64,000 nucleotides of DNA from Tritrichomonas foetus (lineage: Eukaryota; Parabasalia; Tritrichomonadida; Tritrichomonadidae), in the NCBI GenBank assembly GCA_001839685.1, contig MLAK01000565.1, positions 32,625 to 96,624 on the forward strand. The letters are read 5' to 3'. How positions within the stretch are numbered: the first letter of the stretch is position 1; each line of letters opens with the position of its first letter. The translations under genes and the position numbers were made by a program. The notes beneath the pieces were generated by a model. That model saw nothing but the letters and a program-made list of their open reading frames with translations. It had not been told where the DNA came from and ran no database searches. Below are positions 28,067 through 37,372 of the stretch, piece after piece.

Positions 28067-29011
28067 TCAAACATCAAAATGGATTTCCTTTTCTTTCTCC
28101 AAACATTTTGCTTTTTTATTATAATTCAAATAGATAATCTTGTTGTTACTTGTAATCACGATCATTTTATACAACTCTGATCCAAAACATGTCCAAAATT
28201 GTTTTTTCGATGGTGAAAAAGTGCAAGATGGTTTTATATTTGTTTGTGATTCAGTTTCAGACAAGATATCGAAAACAGGCAAATCGAATAAATATATATT
28301 GTTTGTCTCTGTTTGCGCAAAAAGTTGGTTTCCATATTCATTGAATGCAATGTATCCAATTTTATGAGTTCGAAGTTCTGTTACTGACAAATTTAAGGTT
28401 GCTTGGAGTTCACCAGTTGGCACTTTATATATTTTGATTTTATTACCATCATGACTTGATGCAGCCAAAAACCGACCGTCTCTTGAGAATTTCAAATTTT
28501 TCAGTGGTTTTTTGAATGCCTGAACGATAGAAATTGGATATTCTGCTTCAAGATAGTTATAAAAAGCAAAACTTCCTACATTTTCTAATGGAACAGCCAT
28601 TAAATAAGATGAATATGAAGGTGAAATATCAAAAGCACTTGTATTTTTGTTAGTTGGAAAAAAGAGGATTTTATTTTGGTTGTATAAACTATATGCATAA
28701 ACTGTACCCAATGTAATGATAAAAATGACATCTGGCCGAATTTTAATTGCTTTGATATTTTCCTTTGGGTCGATGCAAAAGGACAGGAAGTGGCTATTCT
28801 TGCAACGGTCCCACACTTGAACGTCATTCTTTCCTTCACGTGAAAGCGCAATCAAATTTGAATCTGCGAGATTGGAAATATTATCGATATTTTTATATGG
28901 AGTTTTCGTGAATGATAACTTTTCGCCTGTTTCCGCATTATAGAGGCCAAAGCCAAGCGAGAATCCGCATGAATAAAACTGGGTCATCTCATCAATAAAG
29001 CAGCATTTCAT
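28067..29011 (-). CDS. PROPPIN/WIPI-like beta-propeller protein, 314 aa
   Basis: The sequence follows the Atg18/WIPI order: an opening FYSCGFSLGFGLYNAETGEK (like FNQDCSCFAVGT..GFRVY), LIALSREGKNDVQVWDRCKN (like NKVMIWDD), IKIRPDVIFIITLGTVYAYS (like VRLRRDRIVVVL...IYVY), SYLMAVPLENVGSFAFYNY, and LKNLKFSRDGRFLAASSHDG with a KIKIYKVPTG strand after it (like GTLIRIFDT). PROPPINs bind PI3P on autophagosomal and endosomal membranes through an F/LRRG motif. Here the matching place reads LNLSVTELRTHK, so the two neighbouring Arg residues are lost and lipid binding is doubtful. The start is an ATG; the gene is divergent from the DHHC-type gene with only 62 bases between starts, so the two probably share a promoter region. 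Confidence 0.65.
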   Translation of the reverse strand: MKCCFIDEMTQFYSCGFSLGFGLYNAETGEKLSFTKTPYKNIDNISNLADSNLIALSREGKNDVQVWDRCKNSHFLSFCIDPKENIKAIKIRPDVIFIITLGTVYAYSLYNQNKILFFPTNKNTSAFDISPSYSSYLMAVPLENVGSFAFYNYLEAEYPISIVQAFKKPLKNLKFSRDGRFLAASSHDGNKIKIYKVPTGELQATLNLSVTELRTHKIGYIAFNEYGNQLFAQTETNNIYLFDLPVFDILSETESQTNIKPSCTFSPSKKQFWTCFGSELYKMIVITSNNKIIYLNYNKKAKCLEKEKEIHFDV

Positions 29012-29073
29012 TCCCAGATGAAACTTTTATTCGCTCGTATGAAATGGCCAAATAAACATTCAATTTTTGCTAA

Positions 29074-30198
29074 ATGATTGATGAAATCGAAACTCAAAAT
29101 GAAAAACCACTTGATATAAATCCTGACGATATAAATCCTAACGATTCAAATGACGAAGAGAGAATTCACGACGACTTCAATCAAAATCCGAATGAAGGCG
29201 AAACAGTTTTCCCTGGCTTTTCAAAATGGTCAAGGACATCGTATTGTTGCTTTAAAAACGCAATCAAAGTCGAAAACATTGACAGTTTATTTCTCGGTCA
29301 CTGGGAGATTGATGTTGCCTTACCAATTACAGTAACGATCATTATTGTAAGCTCATATTTGGTTGCCATGATTTTAATCTTTCCGGACTTGGCAAATCTT
29401 GGAATCTATATGGCTCCTATTTTTTCCATATTGTTCTTTTTGTTTATCTATTCATATTTTCGAATCATCATTGATGGACCGGGATATCTTCCATTTTATT
29501 GGCCAATGTCACATCATGATAATCCTTTGGCTGCACATCACAATGAAAGCAATGGCGATGATCTATCGTCTCTTCTTGATCATGATGATTTGTCGCCATC
29601 AGGAATCCTTTCAACATCTGAGCAATATTTATGGGCAAGAAGTCGTCCAAGGCCAAACAGATGCACTCTTTCAAAAGAAGGGAGGCGATTTGTTCTTCGG
29701 CCAGATCATGTTTGTGGCTGGACGGCTTCCTGGATCGGGAAACGAAATTACAAATTTTTCTTGTTATTTAATTTCTGGGGATTTGTATATATTTTCACTT
29801 TTACTTTCTTTTGTGTTTATGAAATCATTAAACAAGCGAGATCTGACTTTCCTTCTCCAATTCTCGCTGTTTTTTATATGTATACATTTTTGGCTCTATC
29901 GTTTTCATTGTTTACTGGATCTTTTTGTCTGTCACACACTCACCAAATGCTTGTGAATCAAACATCCTGGGAAGAATGGAAATATATTGACTCTTCATAC
30001 TTCGACGAAGGTGTGAAAAAGAATATAGAAGATGTTTGCGGGCCAATGTCGAAATGGTATACATATTTTTGTCCAATTTCACCTTGGATTGGGAAAACAA
30101 ACGAAGAACTCATTTCAAACTATCCACCTTATCCACAAATGTCAAAGAAGATGAAGAAAAAAGCTACGCCTGTGCCTCCACGTGCTTTTAAATCATAA
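29074..30198 (+). CDS. DHHC-family palmitoyltransferase with a DHVC active site, 374 aa
   Basis: The 374-aa protein has four membrane spans (about 82-103, 111-131, 228-250, 265-285). After span 2 is IDGPGYLP, the DPG-type motif. The cytosolic loop ends in LRPDHVCGWTASWIGKRNYKF, which aligns with DHHCPW..NCIG..N...F; the active-site quartet is D211-H212-V213-C214. After span 4, NQTSWEEW matches the TTxE motif. DHHC enzymes attach palmitate to Cys of membrane proteins. Catalytic Cys214 is kept, but the second His is Val and most zinc-binding Cys of the CRD are missing (only Cys197 remains nearby). It may have low or altered activity. The N-terminus (1-45) is acidic and disordered. Confidence 0.85.
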   Translation: MIDEIETQNEKPLDINPDDINPNDSNDEERIHDDFNQNPNEGETVFPGFSKWSRTSYCCFKNAIKVENIDSLFLGHWEIDVALPITVTIIIVSSYLVAMILIFPDLANLGIYMAPIFSILFFLFIYSYFRIIIDGPGYLPFYWPMSHHDNPLAAHHNESNGDDLSSLLDHDDLSPSGILSTSEQYLWARSRPRPNRCTLSKEGRRFVLRPDHVCGWTASWIGKRNYKFFLLFNFWGFVYIFTFTFFCVYEIIKQARSDFPSPILAVFYMYTFLALSFSLFTGSFCLSHTHQMLVNQTSWEEWKYIDSSYFDEGVKKNIEDVCGPMSKWYTYFCPISPWIGKTNEELISNYPPYPQMSKKMKKKATPVPPRAFKS

Positions 30199-31093
30199 AT
30201 GTTATTAAAAAAAATTCTAGGATCATATTATAAATGTTACTTTTCTTTTTTGTTGATTGATATTACTTTGTTTTTGATTTTTAGTTATTTCCTTTTTAAT
30301 ATACAGTGTTTTAATTTTGAGATATTTCTATTTCTTTCTATTTTTGGTGCATGTGATTACTTTGTATTGGTGATGAATCAATTTGTAAAATATAAACTCA
30401 TTATATCTTATGTAGCTCAGAAATATATTTACTAAAACTTTTCATTTTTATATTCATGATCATTCCATTCTTGAGTTTCATTTATGGAATTTTTACAGCT
30501 TAGCAAAAGTGAATCAAATATGATAATAATTACAATAATGTTTAATGATTATGCAACAAAATATTATTTCCAAAATAAAATAGTTATTAATACTACGTGT
30601 TTCCTGAAGTTTTAGAATGGACTTCAGTATTATCAAGCCATACTAATCGAAATTCTACCATAAAAAAGTATTTCGATAACCAAATGGAAGTGCTGTGAAT
30701 ATTTTAATAAGATTTCCTTATTTACTGTAGATGTTTTCTGGAACCTTTGAAGGTATGGTCTCTTCATAATCAGAAAACCATTCTTTTGAATTCGTCAATC
30801 CATTCAAATTTAAAAACCTTTCTTATTTTGTCTTTTCTAGAGACCAATTTTTACTCTATCTCTTATTAGAAGTGATTTACAGAGAAATATTTTGGAATAA
30901 CAAATTTTTTTCACATCTATACAAAAGATCTGAAATAGTTTCTGTACATTTAGTTTCAATTGAACTCTGAATTAATACGAAGTTTTCAGAATGAGTATTT
31001 CTATTCAATTATTTTATTTAGGAAGTTTTTGTATAACCAATATTTATTCCGATGCAATCACTTGACCCATGACAAAAAAATTTATTTTTATCA
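30199..31093. other. Intergenic region, no credible gene
   Basis: Nearly 900 bases of AT-rich DNA. A 78-codon Phe/Ile/Tyr-rich frame (30199-30435) begins directly after the preceding stop, but its composition is that of translated AT-rich DNA. No repeats stand out. Confidence 0.5.
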
Positions 31094-32284
31094 ATGATAA
31101 TATTCACGTTTCCCTTTTATATAATACTGGTAATTGTGGTGTTAATGATTATACCAACAAGTATTGGCATACATATCCATTGCATTTTTCTAGAAAGATC
31201 CCAAATTTACTACAATGAAAAATATAACCTTACACAATCAAAGGTTTTCAATTTAAGCGATAATATGAAAATAATATATGGTTGGATTGATTTTGCTAAC
31301 ATTGAAAACCATTCATTTCATTCTTACAGTAATTTTTCTAAATGTCAAATGTGCAATTTTTCTCCTCATAACCATGGATTTATTGATCATGATGATTCCA
31401 ATGACCTTATTGTGTCTTTTTTAATCGGAAAAATGGCAGGAGTTATTCCATTTATTCAAAGTCTAAGGACGACTGGAAGCAAAGCACAAATTGCCATATT
31501 TGTTGATACTCTTACATTACATACAATTCATCAAAGATTTGGAAGCTTTATGGATTATTGTGGAGTGAATTTGATAGAGATTGGGGATTATCAGAAAGTG
31601 AAGTATTATAGACACATTTATTACATTAAGTATCTCACAGCTGCATCATTTCTTTCAACACACAATCAATTCAATCGAATTCTTATTACCGATGTTTCCG
31701 ACGTGATTTTTCAAGGAAATCCTTTTTTAACACCATTTCCACATAACAATACATTTATTGTTTCACCAGAATTCGAAAAAAATGGACTAAATACAAGTCA
31801 TTGGAATACAGGGAAAGAGTATAAAATCATAAGATTATTAGCTGAGAATAAAAATCATACCAACACATTCGCCTACCATCGACAGAGACGGTATTACAAT
31901 GGTGGAATAATTCTTACTACTCAATATTTAGCTATTAATCATACTTTAAACGTGATTAACATACTCAATAAATTGACAACAAGTCAATGGAATCGATTAG
32001 ATCGATTAAATATTCGTGTGGAAGAACAAAATGTTCATAATTTTGCAATAAATGAATATTTATGGAAGAACAAATCAATAAAAGTAATAAGTGATGGCCC
32101 AAATCATGAAATATTTATGTTATGGGGAAGAAAAATTGTCAGAGGTCAGAAATTCCCTGATTTCAAATATAAAGGGAAATATGTTTTGCTATTTCATCTA
32201 ACATATATTGATAAAAAATATTGTAAATCTATTAAATATAAATGCCCTCCTATATTCAAGTTTAAGCCGTATTATCGGTGCTGA
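31094..32284 (+). CDS. Type II membrane glycosyltransferase-like protein, 396 aa
   Basis: An N-terminal signal anchor (about residues 5-30) leads into a luminal domain with many NxS/T sequons. Residues about 105-300 show a GT-A nucleotide-sugar fold: LIVSFLIGKMAGVIPFIQSL, AQIAIFVDTLT, then FNRILITDVSDVIFQGNPF, in which D200-V-S-D203 is the metal-binding DxD-type motif, and later RRYYNGGIILTTQ, typical of the acceptor-loop N-G-G. The layout is complete, so a Golgi transferase building surface glycans is likely. Donor and acceptor sugars cannot be named. The ATG lies right after TTTATCA; no clean initiator is seen. Confidence 0.75.
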   Translation: MIIFTFPFYIILVIVVLMIIPTSIGIHIHCIFLERSQIYYNEKYNLTQSKVFNLSDNMKIIYGWIDFANIENHSFHSYSNFSKCQMCNFSPHNHGFIDHDDSNDLIVSFLIGKMAGVIPFIQSLRTTGSKAQIAIFVDTLTLHTIHQRFGSFMDYCGVNLIEIGDYQKVKYYRHIYYIKYLTAASFLSTHNQFNRILITDVSDVIFQGNPFLTPFPHNNTFIVSPEFEKNGLNTSHWNTGKEYKIIRLLAENKNHTNTFAYHRQRRYYNGGIILTTQYLAINHTLNVINILNKLTTSQWNRLDRLNIRVEEQNVHNFAINEYLWKNKSIKVISDGPNHEIFMLWGRKIVRGQKFPDFKYKGKYVLLFHLTYIDKKYCKSIKYKCPPIFKFKPYYRC

Positions 32285-32644
32285 TTAGATTTTCTAATCA
32301 AATTGAATAAAATATTATTTAATAAAATAAACTATTATATCAATTTATTGTTCCTAATGCTATATTCTATACTTTTTATGCTATTTAGAGACATGCAAAA
32401 TGCGTATATCATTATTACAAGATGAAATTAATCATTCATTATTAAAATACGAAGAGGCTTGATATCAAACATTGTTTTTCTAATCTCATTCGTTGGACTT
32501 GGACTCTAGAACGATAACAATCATGAAGGGTTGGCAATAGCAATATCATCAAATGAAGTCATTTCCTGTGAAAATTCCCCTGTGAAATTTCAATGTTGGG
32601 ATTATCAATGTTTTCAGAAAAAGTGAAAAATGATCGTCAATTAA
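32285..32644. other. Intergenic region, no gene seen
   Basis: About 360 bases of AT-rich DNA between two plus-strand genes. A frame starting at 32593 overlaps the hydrolase in another frame and is a shadow. No other structure is visible. Confidence 0.5.
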
Positions 32645-33502
32645 ATGACAGACGAACAAGAAGATTACTCATCAAAATTCGCTCAAACACGACGCGGCAA
32701 TATCCACTACCTCGAATTTCAACAGGAAGGAGCTCCTACCATTTGTATTTTACCTGGATTCACAATGCCAGCCCAATTATATGTCAGCATGGGAAAGAGC
32801 CTCCACAGCTACAATTTTTCAGTAATTATCGTCGACTATTGGGGAAGAGGTGAAACGATGTCTCCAAGCGATGGCAATTTTGCTCTATCCTCCCAAATAT
32901 CATTAGTTTCGACTTTACTTGAGCATTTACAAATTTCTAAGTGCCACATCATTGGAATTTCTTACGGAGCTGCTGTCGCGTCAGGTTTGGTTTCTCGCTC
33001 GCCTGATTTGGTCGATAAAATGGCATTCATCTCGCCTCTCCATTTTACAGACGATTCGCCATCACCACTCCAAAAGTTTGTCCTTGGTACCTCCTACATT
33101 GGGCCAATGATTCTAAATTGGGCAGCCCCATCAATCATACCCGACCAAATAAAGGCTCAATTTGTTCATCCAGAGAAACATCCAGAAATTGTGAAGGAGG
33201 CAACTCGAATTTGTCTTGAACAATTTAAGAAAAACAAGTCACATGCTTACGCAATATCAAAATCTATCTCTCAGTTTGATAATAGTGACATTGAACAAGT
33301 CTTTGCTGGATTATCAACAGTGAACAAAAAAATGCTCGTTTTTATCGGAATTGACGATAGACTTATTAATTTGACAGAGTGTAAATCATGGTGGACCAGG
33401 TGGATTCAAAATGCTGTAATTTGTGATTGTGATGATTTGGGACACTTAATGTACTTGGAGAAAGAGAGAATGGTCACCAAGCGACTTGCCAAATTTTTCT
33501 GA
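32645..33502 (+). CDS. Alpha/beta hydrolase, 285 aa
   Basis: The fold is readable end to end: LPGFT oxyanion segment at about 36-40, VIIVDYWGRGET (strand and turn, like DxxGxGxS), the nucleophile elbow HIIGISYGAAVA with Ser106 in G-x-S-x-G, a cap region (about 135-215), the acid in LVFIGIDDRLI (Asp237 or Asp238) and His267 in DLGHLMYLE. The triad is intact, so an active esterase, lipase or peptidase is expected. There is no signal peptide or membrane segment, so the enzyme is cytosolic. The substrate is unknown; the family is too broad to say more. The start ATG at 32645 is preceded by TCAATTAA, a weak initiator. Confidence 0.88.
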   Translation: MTDEQEDYSSKFAQTRRGNIHYLEFQQEGAPTICILPGFTMPAQLYVSMGKSLHSYNFSVIIVDYWGRGETMSPSDGNFALSSQISLVSTLLEHLQISKCHIIGISYGAAVASGLVSRSPDLVDKMAFISPLHFTDDSPSPLQKFVLGTSYIGPMILNWAAPSIIPDQIKAQFVHPEKHPEIVKEATRICLEQFKKNKSHAYAISKSISQFDNSDIEQVFAGLSTVNKKMLVFIGIDDRLINLTECKSWWTRWIQNAVICDCDDLGHLMYLEKERMVTKRLAKFF

Positions 33503-33771
33503 TTATTTCTGAAGTTCTCTTTTTTTAATTTTTCTTCATTTTTTATATCAAGTTTCCCTAAACATGTTTTTTAAATAATACAATCTATTTTATTTTCTTC
33601 AATTTTTATTTTCAGTAACCGAATTATTGCAATCAGACGAAAGGTCAAATATAAGGTCAAATATAATGATGAAGCAATGAAAGAAAAAAGGCGTGAAAAA
33701 AAAGATAAAAATACAGAAAAAAAATAGGAGCAAGGTTGATTATTGTGTGAAGAGTTTAATTAGGCAATCAT

Positions 33772-34293
33772 TTAGGCAGTCTTTGACTTTTGAGCTGGAG
33801 CGCTTGTTTTGGTAACAAGCCACATAACAAATGGAACAAAAATAGCAGCAAGGGCTGCAAGGACTGTGATGGCGTATCCACGGAAGTTGTCTCTGGCGCC
33901 GATTGAGCGGGTTGATCTTGATTCGAACCAGAAAGCTTGGGATGAGAGGGCGATCTTCTTTTGTCCGTCTGCTGTGAACCTAAGGCGTGATGATCCCATA
34001 CGGAGGTTTCCAGCGATGAGTGGCTTAACATCGAAAATATGTGTGATATTGCCACCAGCGTTGAGTGTAGACCAGTGGAGGTTGTTGGCGCTCTTTGGGA
34101 AGTCCCATTGTTCAAGTGGAATTCCTGCATCGTCGATGTGAAGGTCGTGAGCTGGTGAATCTCCAAGATTGTAAATGCGGTACATAACGTGAACTGGTTC
34201 GTTAATTTTACCATCGTCAGCTAATATTTTCTTGTCGAAAACAATGAAAGGAGTGCACTGTGCAAGGCTTGCGAATAACAAAGAAACAAGCAT
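33772..34293 (-). CDS. SSR2: Translocon-associated protein beta subunit (TRAP-beta)
   Basis: The 173-aa form begins MLVSLLFASLAQC, a clean signal peptide. The lumenal domain matches TRAP-beta: FDKKILADDGKINEPVHVMY (like SKSLLNRYAVEGRDLTLQY), RIYNLGDSPAHDLHIDDAG (like NIYNVGSSAALDVELSDD), NLHWSTLNAGGNITHIFDVK (like VKWDRIAPASNVSHTVVLR) and PLIAGNLRMGSSRLRF. One membrane span near the C-terminus (AITVLAALAAIFVPFVMWLV) and a short basic tail complete the family's layout. TRAP sits beside Sec61 in the ER membrane and helps insertion of some signal sequences. The open frame extends to an ATG at 34329, which would add 12 residues before the signal; I prefer 34293 because it reproduces the family's signal-to-domain spacing. 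Confidence 0.85.
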   Translation of the reverse strand: MLVSLLFASLAQCTPFIVFDKKILADDGKINEPVHVMYRIYNLGDSPAHDLHIDDAGIPLEQWDFPKSANNLHWSTLNAGGNITHIFDVKPLIAGNLRMGSSRLRFTADGQKKIALSSQAFWFESRSTRSIGARDNFRGYAITVLAALAAIFVPFVMWLVTKTSAPAQKSKTA

Positions 34294-34329
34294 TGATCTG
34301 GCCTCATAACATTTTACATCACATGTCAT

Positions 34330-34859
34330 AACTTCACTTGAATATTCATTCTATGAGAATAAGACGATCTAACAAGTGCATACAATCTATTAAAATAATA
34401 AAAAACCATTTTAAGTAATTAAAAAAATATTCTGAAGAAAATTATCGAAATTGTGATCTCTTATCATCTTAGATGGCTTATATGTCTCATTAAAATATTA
34501 ATTTAAGTAGTCTAAAAAATGATTTTATCATTGTCTTCATAAATCTCTAAAATATTTTTTTCCATCTGTGATAGATTTTCTGGTAGAGTCAGATTTAAAC
34601 AATTTTAGAATCACCAAACCAAGAACAGTTGAATGAAATTCATGAATTCTTAGTACCATCGATTTTCATTCAATTTTCATGAAAATGAAATCTTTGTCAG
34701 AATCTCACCATCTTTTGTTCTTCTAAAAATATTATAATCCCTAGTTTTAAAGGGAAATGAACAGAAATAATATCTAAAAAATATCCTCAAACCAGGTTAT
34801 CGGCTAAAATTTAGGAATGTGGTTTTTCAAAAGGTTTGTTCAATTTTGAAAGGATAAAA
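34330..34859. other. Divergent intergenic region, no gene seen
   Basis: AT-rich DNA between TRAP-beta and the HOOK-domain gene. No ORF or array. Two loosely similar TTTAAGTA words occur near 34410 and 34503. Confidence 0.45.
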
Positions 34860-37086
34860 ATGAGCAACGAGGGAGAAGCACTTCTCGCTTTCCTGAACAC
34901 TTTCCCCGAAGTACAGCAATTAAACATAACGAACTTTATCGATCTTCGAGATGGCCGCGCTATTGCACACCTTTGGAACGCTGTTCACCCTTCCAAAATC
35001 GACGTCGCAGCTTTAGGGACACCTTCGAGTCCAACTGACTGGATTACAGTTTTCAAAAATCTCCGCGCAATTGATGCTGTCATAGGAAGAGTTTATACGG
35101 AAAAGAATTTGAAAGAAAAAGTAGATTTTACACAAATTGCACGAAGTTCAAACGAAGAAGAGCTCGTAAAATACGTTTCACCACTTGTCATCATATCAGC
35201 GAGCTCCTCCCTCAAGAAGGAAGTCGTTCTAAGAATTAAATCTTTATCTCCATCACACAGAAAAGTCCTCCAAACAATCATTCAAAACTTCGCTCAGAAG
35301 AAAAAAGAAACAGCCGCTCAAAACGCACATCAACAACCAGCAGCTCCACCAAAACCAGCAGAAGCTGCAAAACCAGCAGAAACTGCAAAGCCAGTTGAAG
35401 CTGCAAAGCCAGTTGAAGTTGCAAAACCAGCTGAAGTTGCAAAACCAGNNNNNNNNNNNNNNNNNNNNNNNNNNNNNNNNNNNNNNNNNNNNNNNNNNNN
35501 NNNNNNNNNNNNNNNNNNNNNNNNNNNNNNNNNNNNNNNNNNNNNNNNNNNNNNNNNNNNNNNNNNNNNNNNNNNNNNNNNNNNNNNNNNNNNNNNNNNN
35601 NNNNNNNNNNNNNNNNNNNNNNNNNNNNNNNNNNNNTGAAGTTGCAAAACCAGTTGAAGTTGCAAAGCCAGCTGAAGTTGCAAAGCCAGCTGAAGTTGCA
35701 AAGCCAGCTGAAGTTGCAAAGCCAGCTGAAGTTGCAAAACCAGTTGAAGCTGAAAAACCAGTTGAAGCTGCAAAACCAGTTGAAGTTGCAAAACCAGTTG
35801 AAGCTGCAAAACCAGCAGAAGCTGCAAAACCAGTTGAAGTTGCAAAACCAGTTGAAGCTGCAAAACCAGTTGAAGCTGCAAAACCAGCTGAAGTAACACC
35901 AAGTTCGGTTGAAGAGCAGAAAGCCGAAGAAGAGTCACCAAAACCTGTTCAAGTTGAGGAAGCAAAAGCCGAAATTGAAAAGCCACAAGAATCACAACAA
36001 AAACCACAAGAAGAACCTACCAGTGATATTCCAAAACCAGCCGATGTTCCAAACTCTGCTGAAGAACCAGACAAACCTTCACCAGGCTCGCCAATGAAAC
36101 AAGAAAACTTCGAGATTCTCGTTCAACAATCAGAAATTGAAATTTCACGTCTCCGTAAAGAAATCGAAAATAAAGAAAACGAACTTCGTGAGTTGCAAGA
36201 ACAAGCAGAAAAAATCTACAAAAAAGCTGACCAATCCACTGCTCAAATTATTAACCAGACCGAGCAAATGCTTGCTGACCTTGTCCAAGAAAATAAGGAG
36301 AATAAAGCTCGACTTGATCGTTTGAAAACCGATGATGAAACAACCAAAAGTGAATTTTCGAGAATTAAAGGAAGACTTGATGCTCTTCGGGAAATGTCCT
36401 CAAAAACTATCTCCGATTACACTGTTAAGAAAGAATTGGTTCACCAGATTAAACAATTAGAGGAAACTATTACAGAAAGTACCCTCCTCGATGCCCAACT
36501 CATCAAACTTCAGGCAAGTTACTCTGAATTTGATAAAAACCAAAAAGATAAAAATGGTGATGACCCTGAGAAAATTGACTATGAAAAAGAAATTGAAAAA
36601 GTTAAAGAAGAAATAACTACATCAATTATGTTGGCTGACAAATATGGAGCAGTTACTTCTGAAGATGTGAAACCTGCTGACAATGAAAATCGTGAAACAG
36701 TTCCAGAACTTGCAACAAGAATCACACAAATGGAAATCGAACTTGCTGTCATTAAAGATGCAATTGAATCTGGACAAAGTGGAATACCACCAGATTTACT
36801 CACCGAACAGAAAGAATTGTCAAAAGTAATCAAAAAACTCGTGGCAAGAAGAGACCAACTTGCCAAAAATGAGGAAACAAGAAAACAACTGAGAGAAGAC
36901 ATGATACGCGTGCAAAAGATGATGGTCGAACAAAGAGAAGAGGTTGAAAGAGAACTCGATAAGCTGACAGATGACATCAACGCAAGGAACGTTGATCTCA
37001 CCAACTGGCTTTCGTTCTCTTCATCGTTTGATGCATGGCGCGGTTCTTCTACTTTTATTGCTGATTTGAGACACAAACATCTTTGA
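34860..37086 (+). CDS. HOOK-domain coiled-coil protein with (K-P-A/V-E-V/A-A)n repeats
   Basis: The frame is open from a TTG at 34836; the first ATG is 34860, beginning MSNEGEALL. Residues about 1-145 match a HOOK-type calponin-homology domain: LLAFLNTFP, LRDGRAIAHLWNAVHPSKID, DWITVFKNLRAIDAVIG, and the last helix LSPSHRKVLQTIIQNF (like EESVQHVVMTAIQEL). Next come hexapeptide repeats, then a long Glu/Lys/Gln coiled coil (about 36110-37000). HOOK proteins link cargo to dynein; that role is inferred. A run of N at 35449-35636 sits inside the repeat. The frame before and after the gap differs, so two frames appear, but they are clearly one gene with a wrong gap length. Confidence 0.78.
35352..35892 (+). 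repeat. Coding 18-bp tandem repeat array
   Basis: Units of the form GTTGCAAAACCAGTTGAA encode VAKPVE, VAKPAE, AAKPVE and similar. About 5 units precede the gap and about 14 follow it. Codon changes are mainly GTT/GCT and AAA/AAG, so copies are nearly identical and likely to vary in number. Confidence 0.92.
35449..35636. other. Assembly gap (188 N) inside the repeat array
   Basis: The bases are unknown. The flanks are CCAG on the left and TGAA on the right. In the repeat phase this requires one base plus whole 18-bp units, so 181 or 199 bases would fit but 188 does not. The written length also breaks the reading frame. Confidence 0.95.
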
Positions 37087-37372
37087 TTATCTTTCCTAAT
37101 AATAAATATGAATATTTTTGATAAGTTCATTAATCTTTGTTTTATCACGCTTTTTGTGTTAATCTCTCCTTTTGTAGTATTCTTGGAGATGGATAACTAT
37201 GAGTATCTCTTCACACTTGATAATGGGAGAATAATGAAAACAAATTTATTTTTATATAATAGAGATATCTGTGAACAGTTAAAAATAAATCATTTTCGCT
37301 TTATTACACATGAAAGTAGTACCTGCAGATAGCAATGATTCGTTCACCAAATCAGATCTGCATCAGTTCTCC

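Noticed and set aside
30199..30435. 78-codon hydrophobic ORF immediately after the DHHC-family stop
   Set aside because: Composition (Phe, Ile, Tyr, Leu) is what AT-rich DNA gives; no motif, no initiator motif and no bacterial-type operon context.
33768..34214. 148-codon minus-strand ORF inside TRAP-beta
   Set aside because: It is a shifted-frame shadow of the TRAP-beta gene, whose frame has a signal peptide, domain and membrane span.
37108..37332. 74-codon ORF after the HOOK-domain gene
   Set aside because: Short, AT-derived composition and no promoter signal; most likely 3' untranslated sequence.
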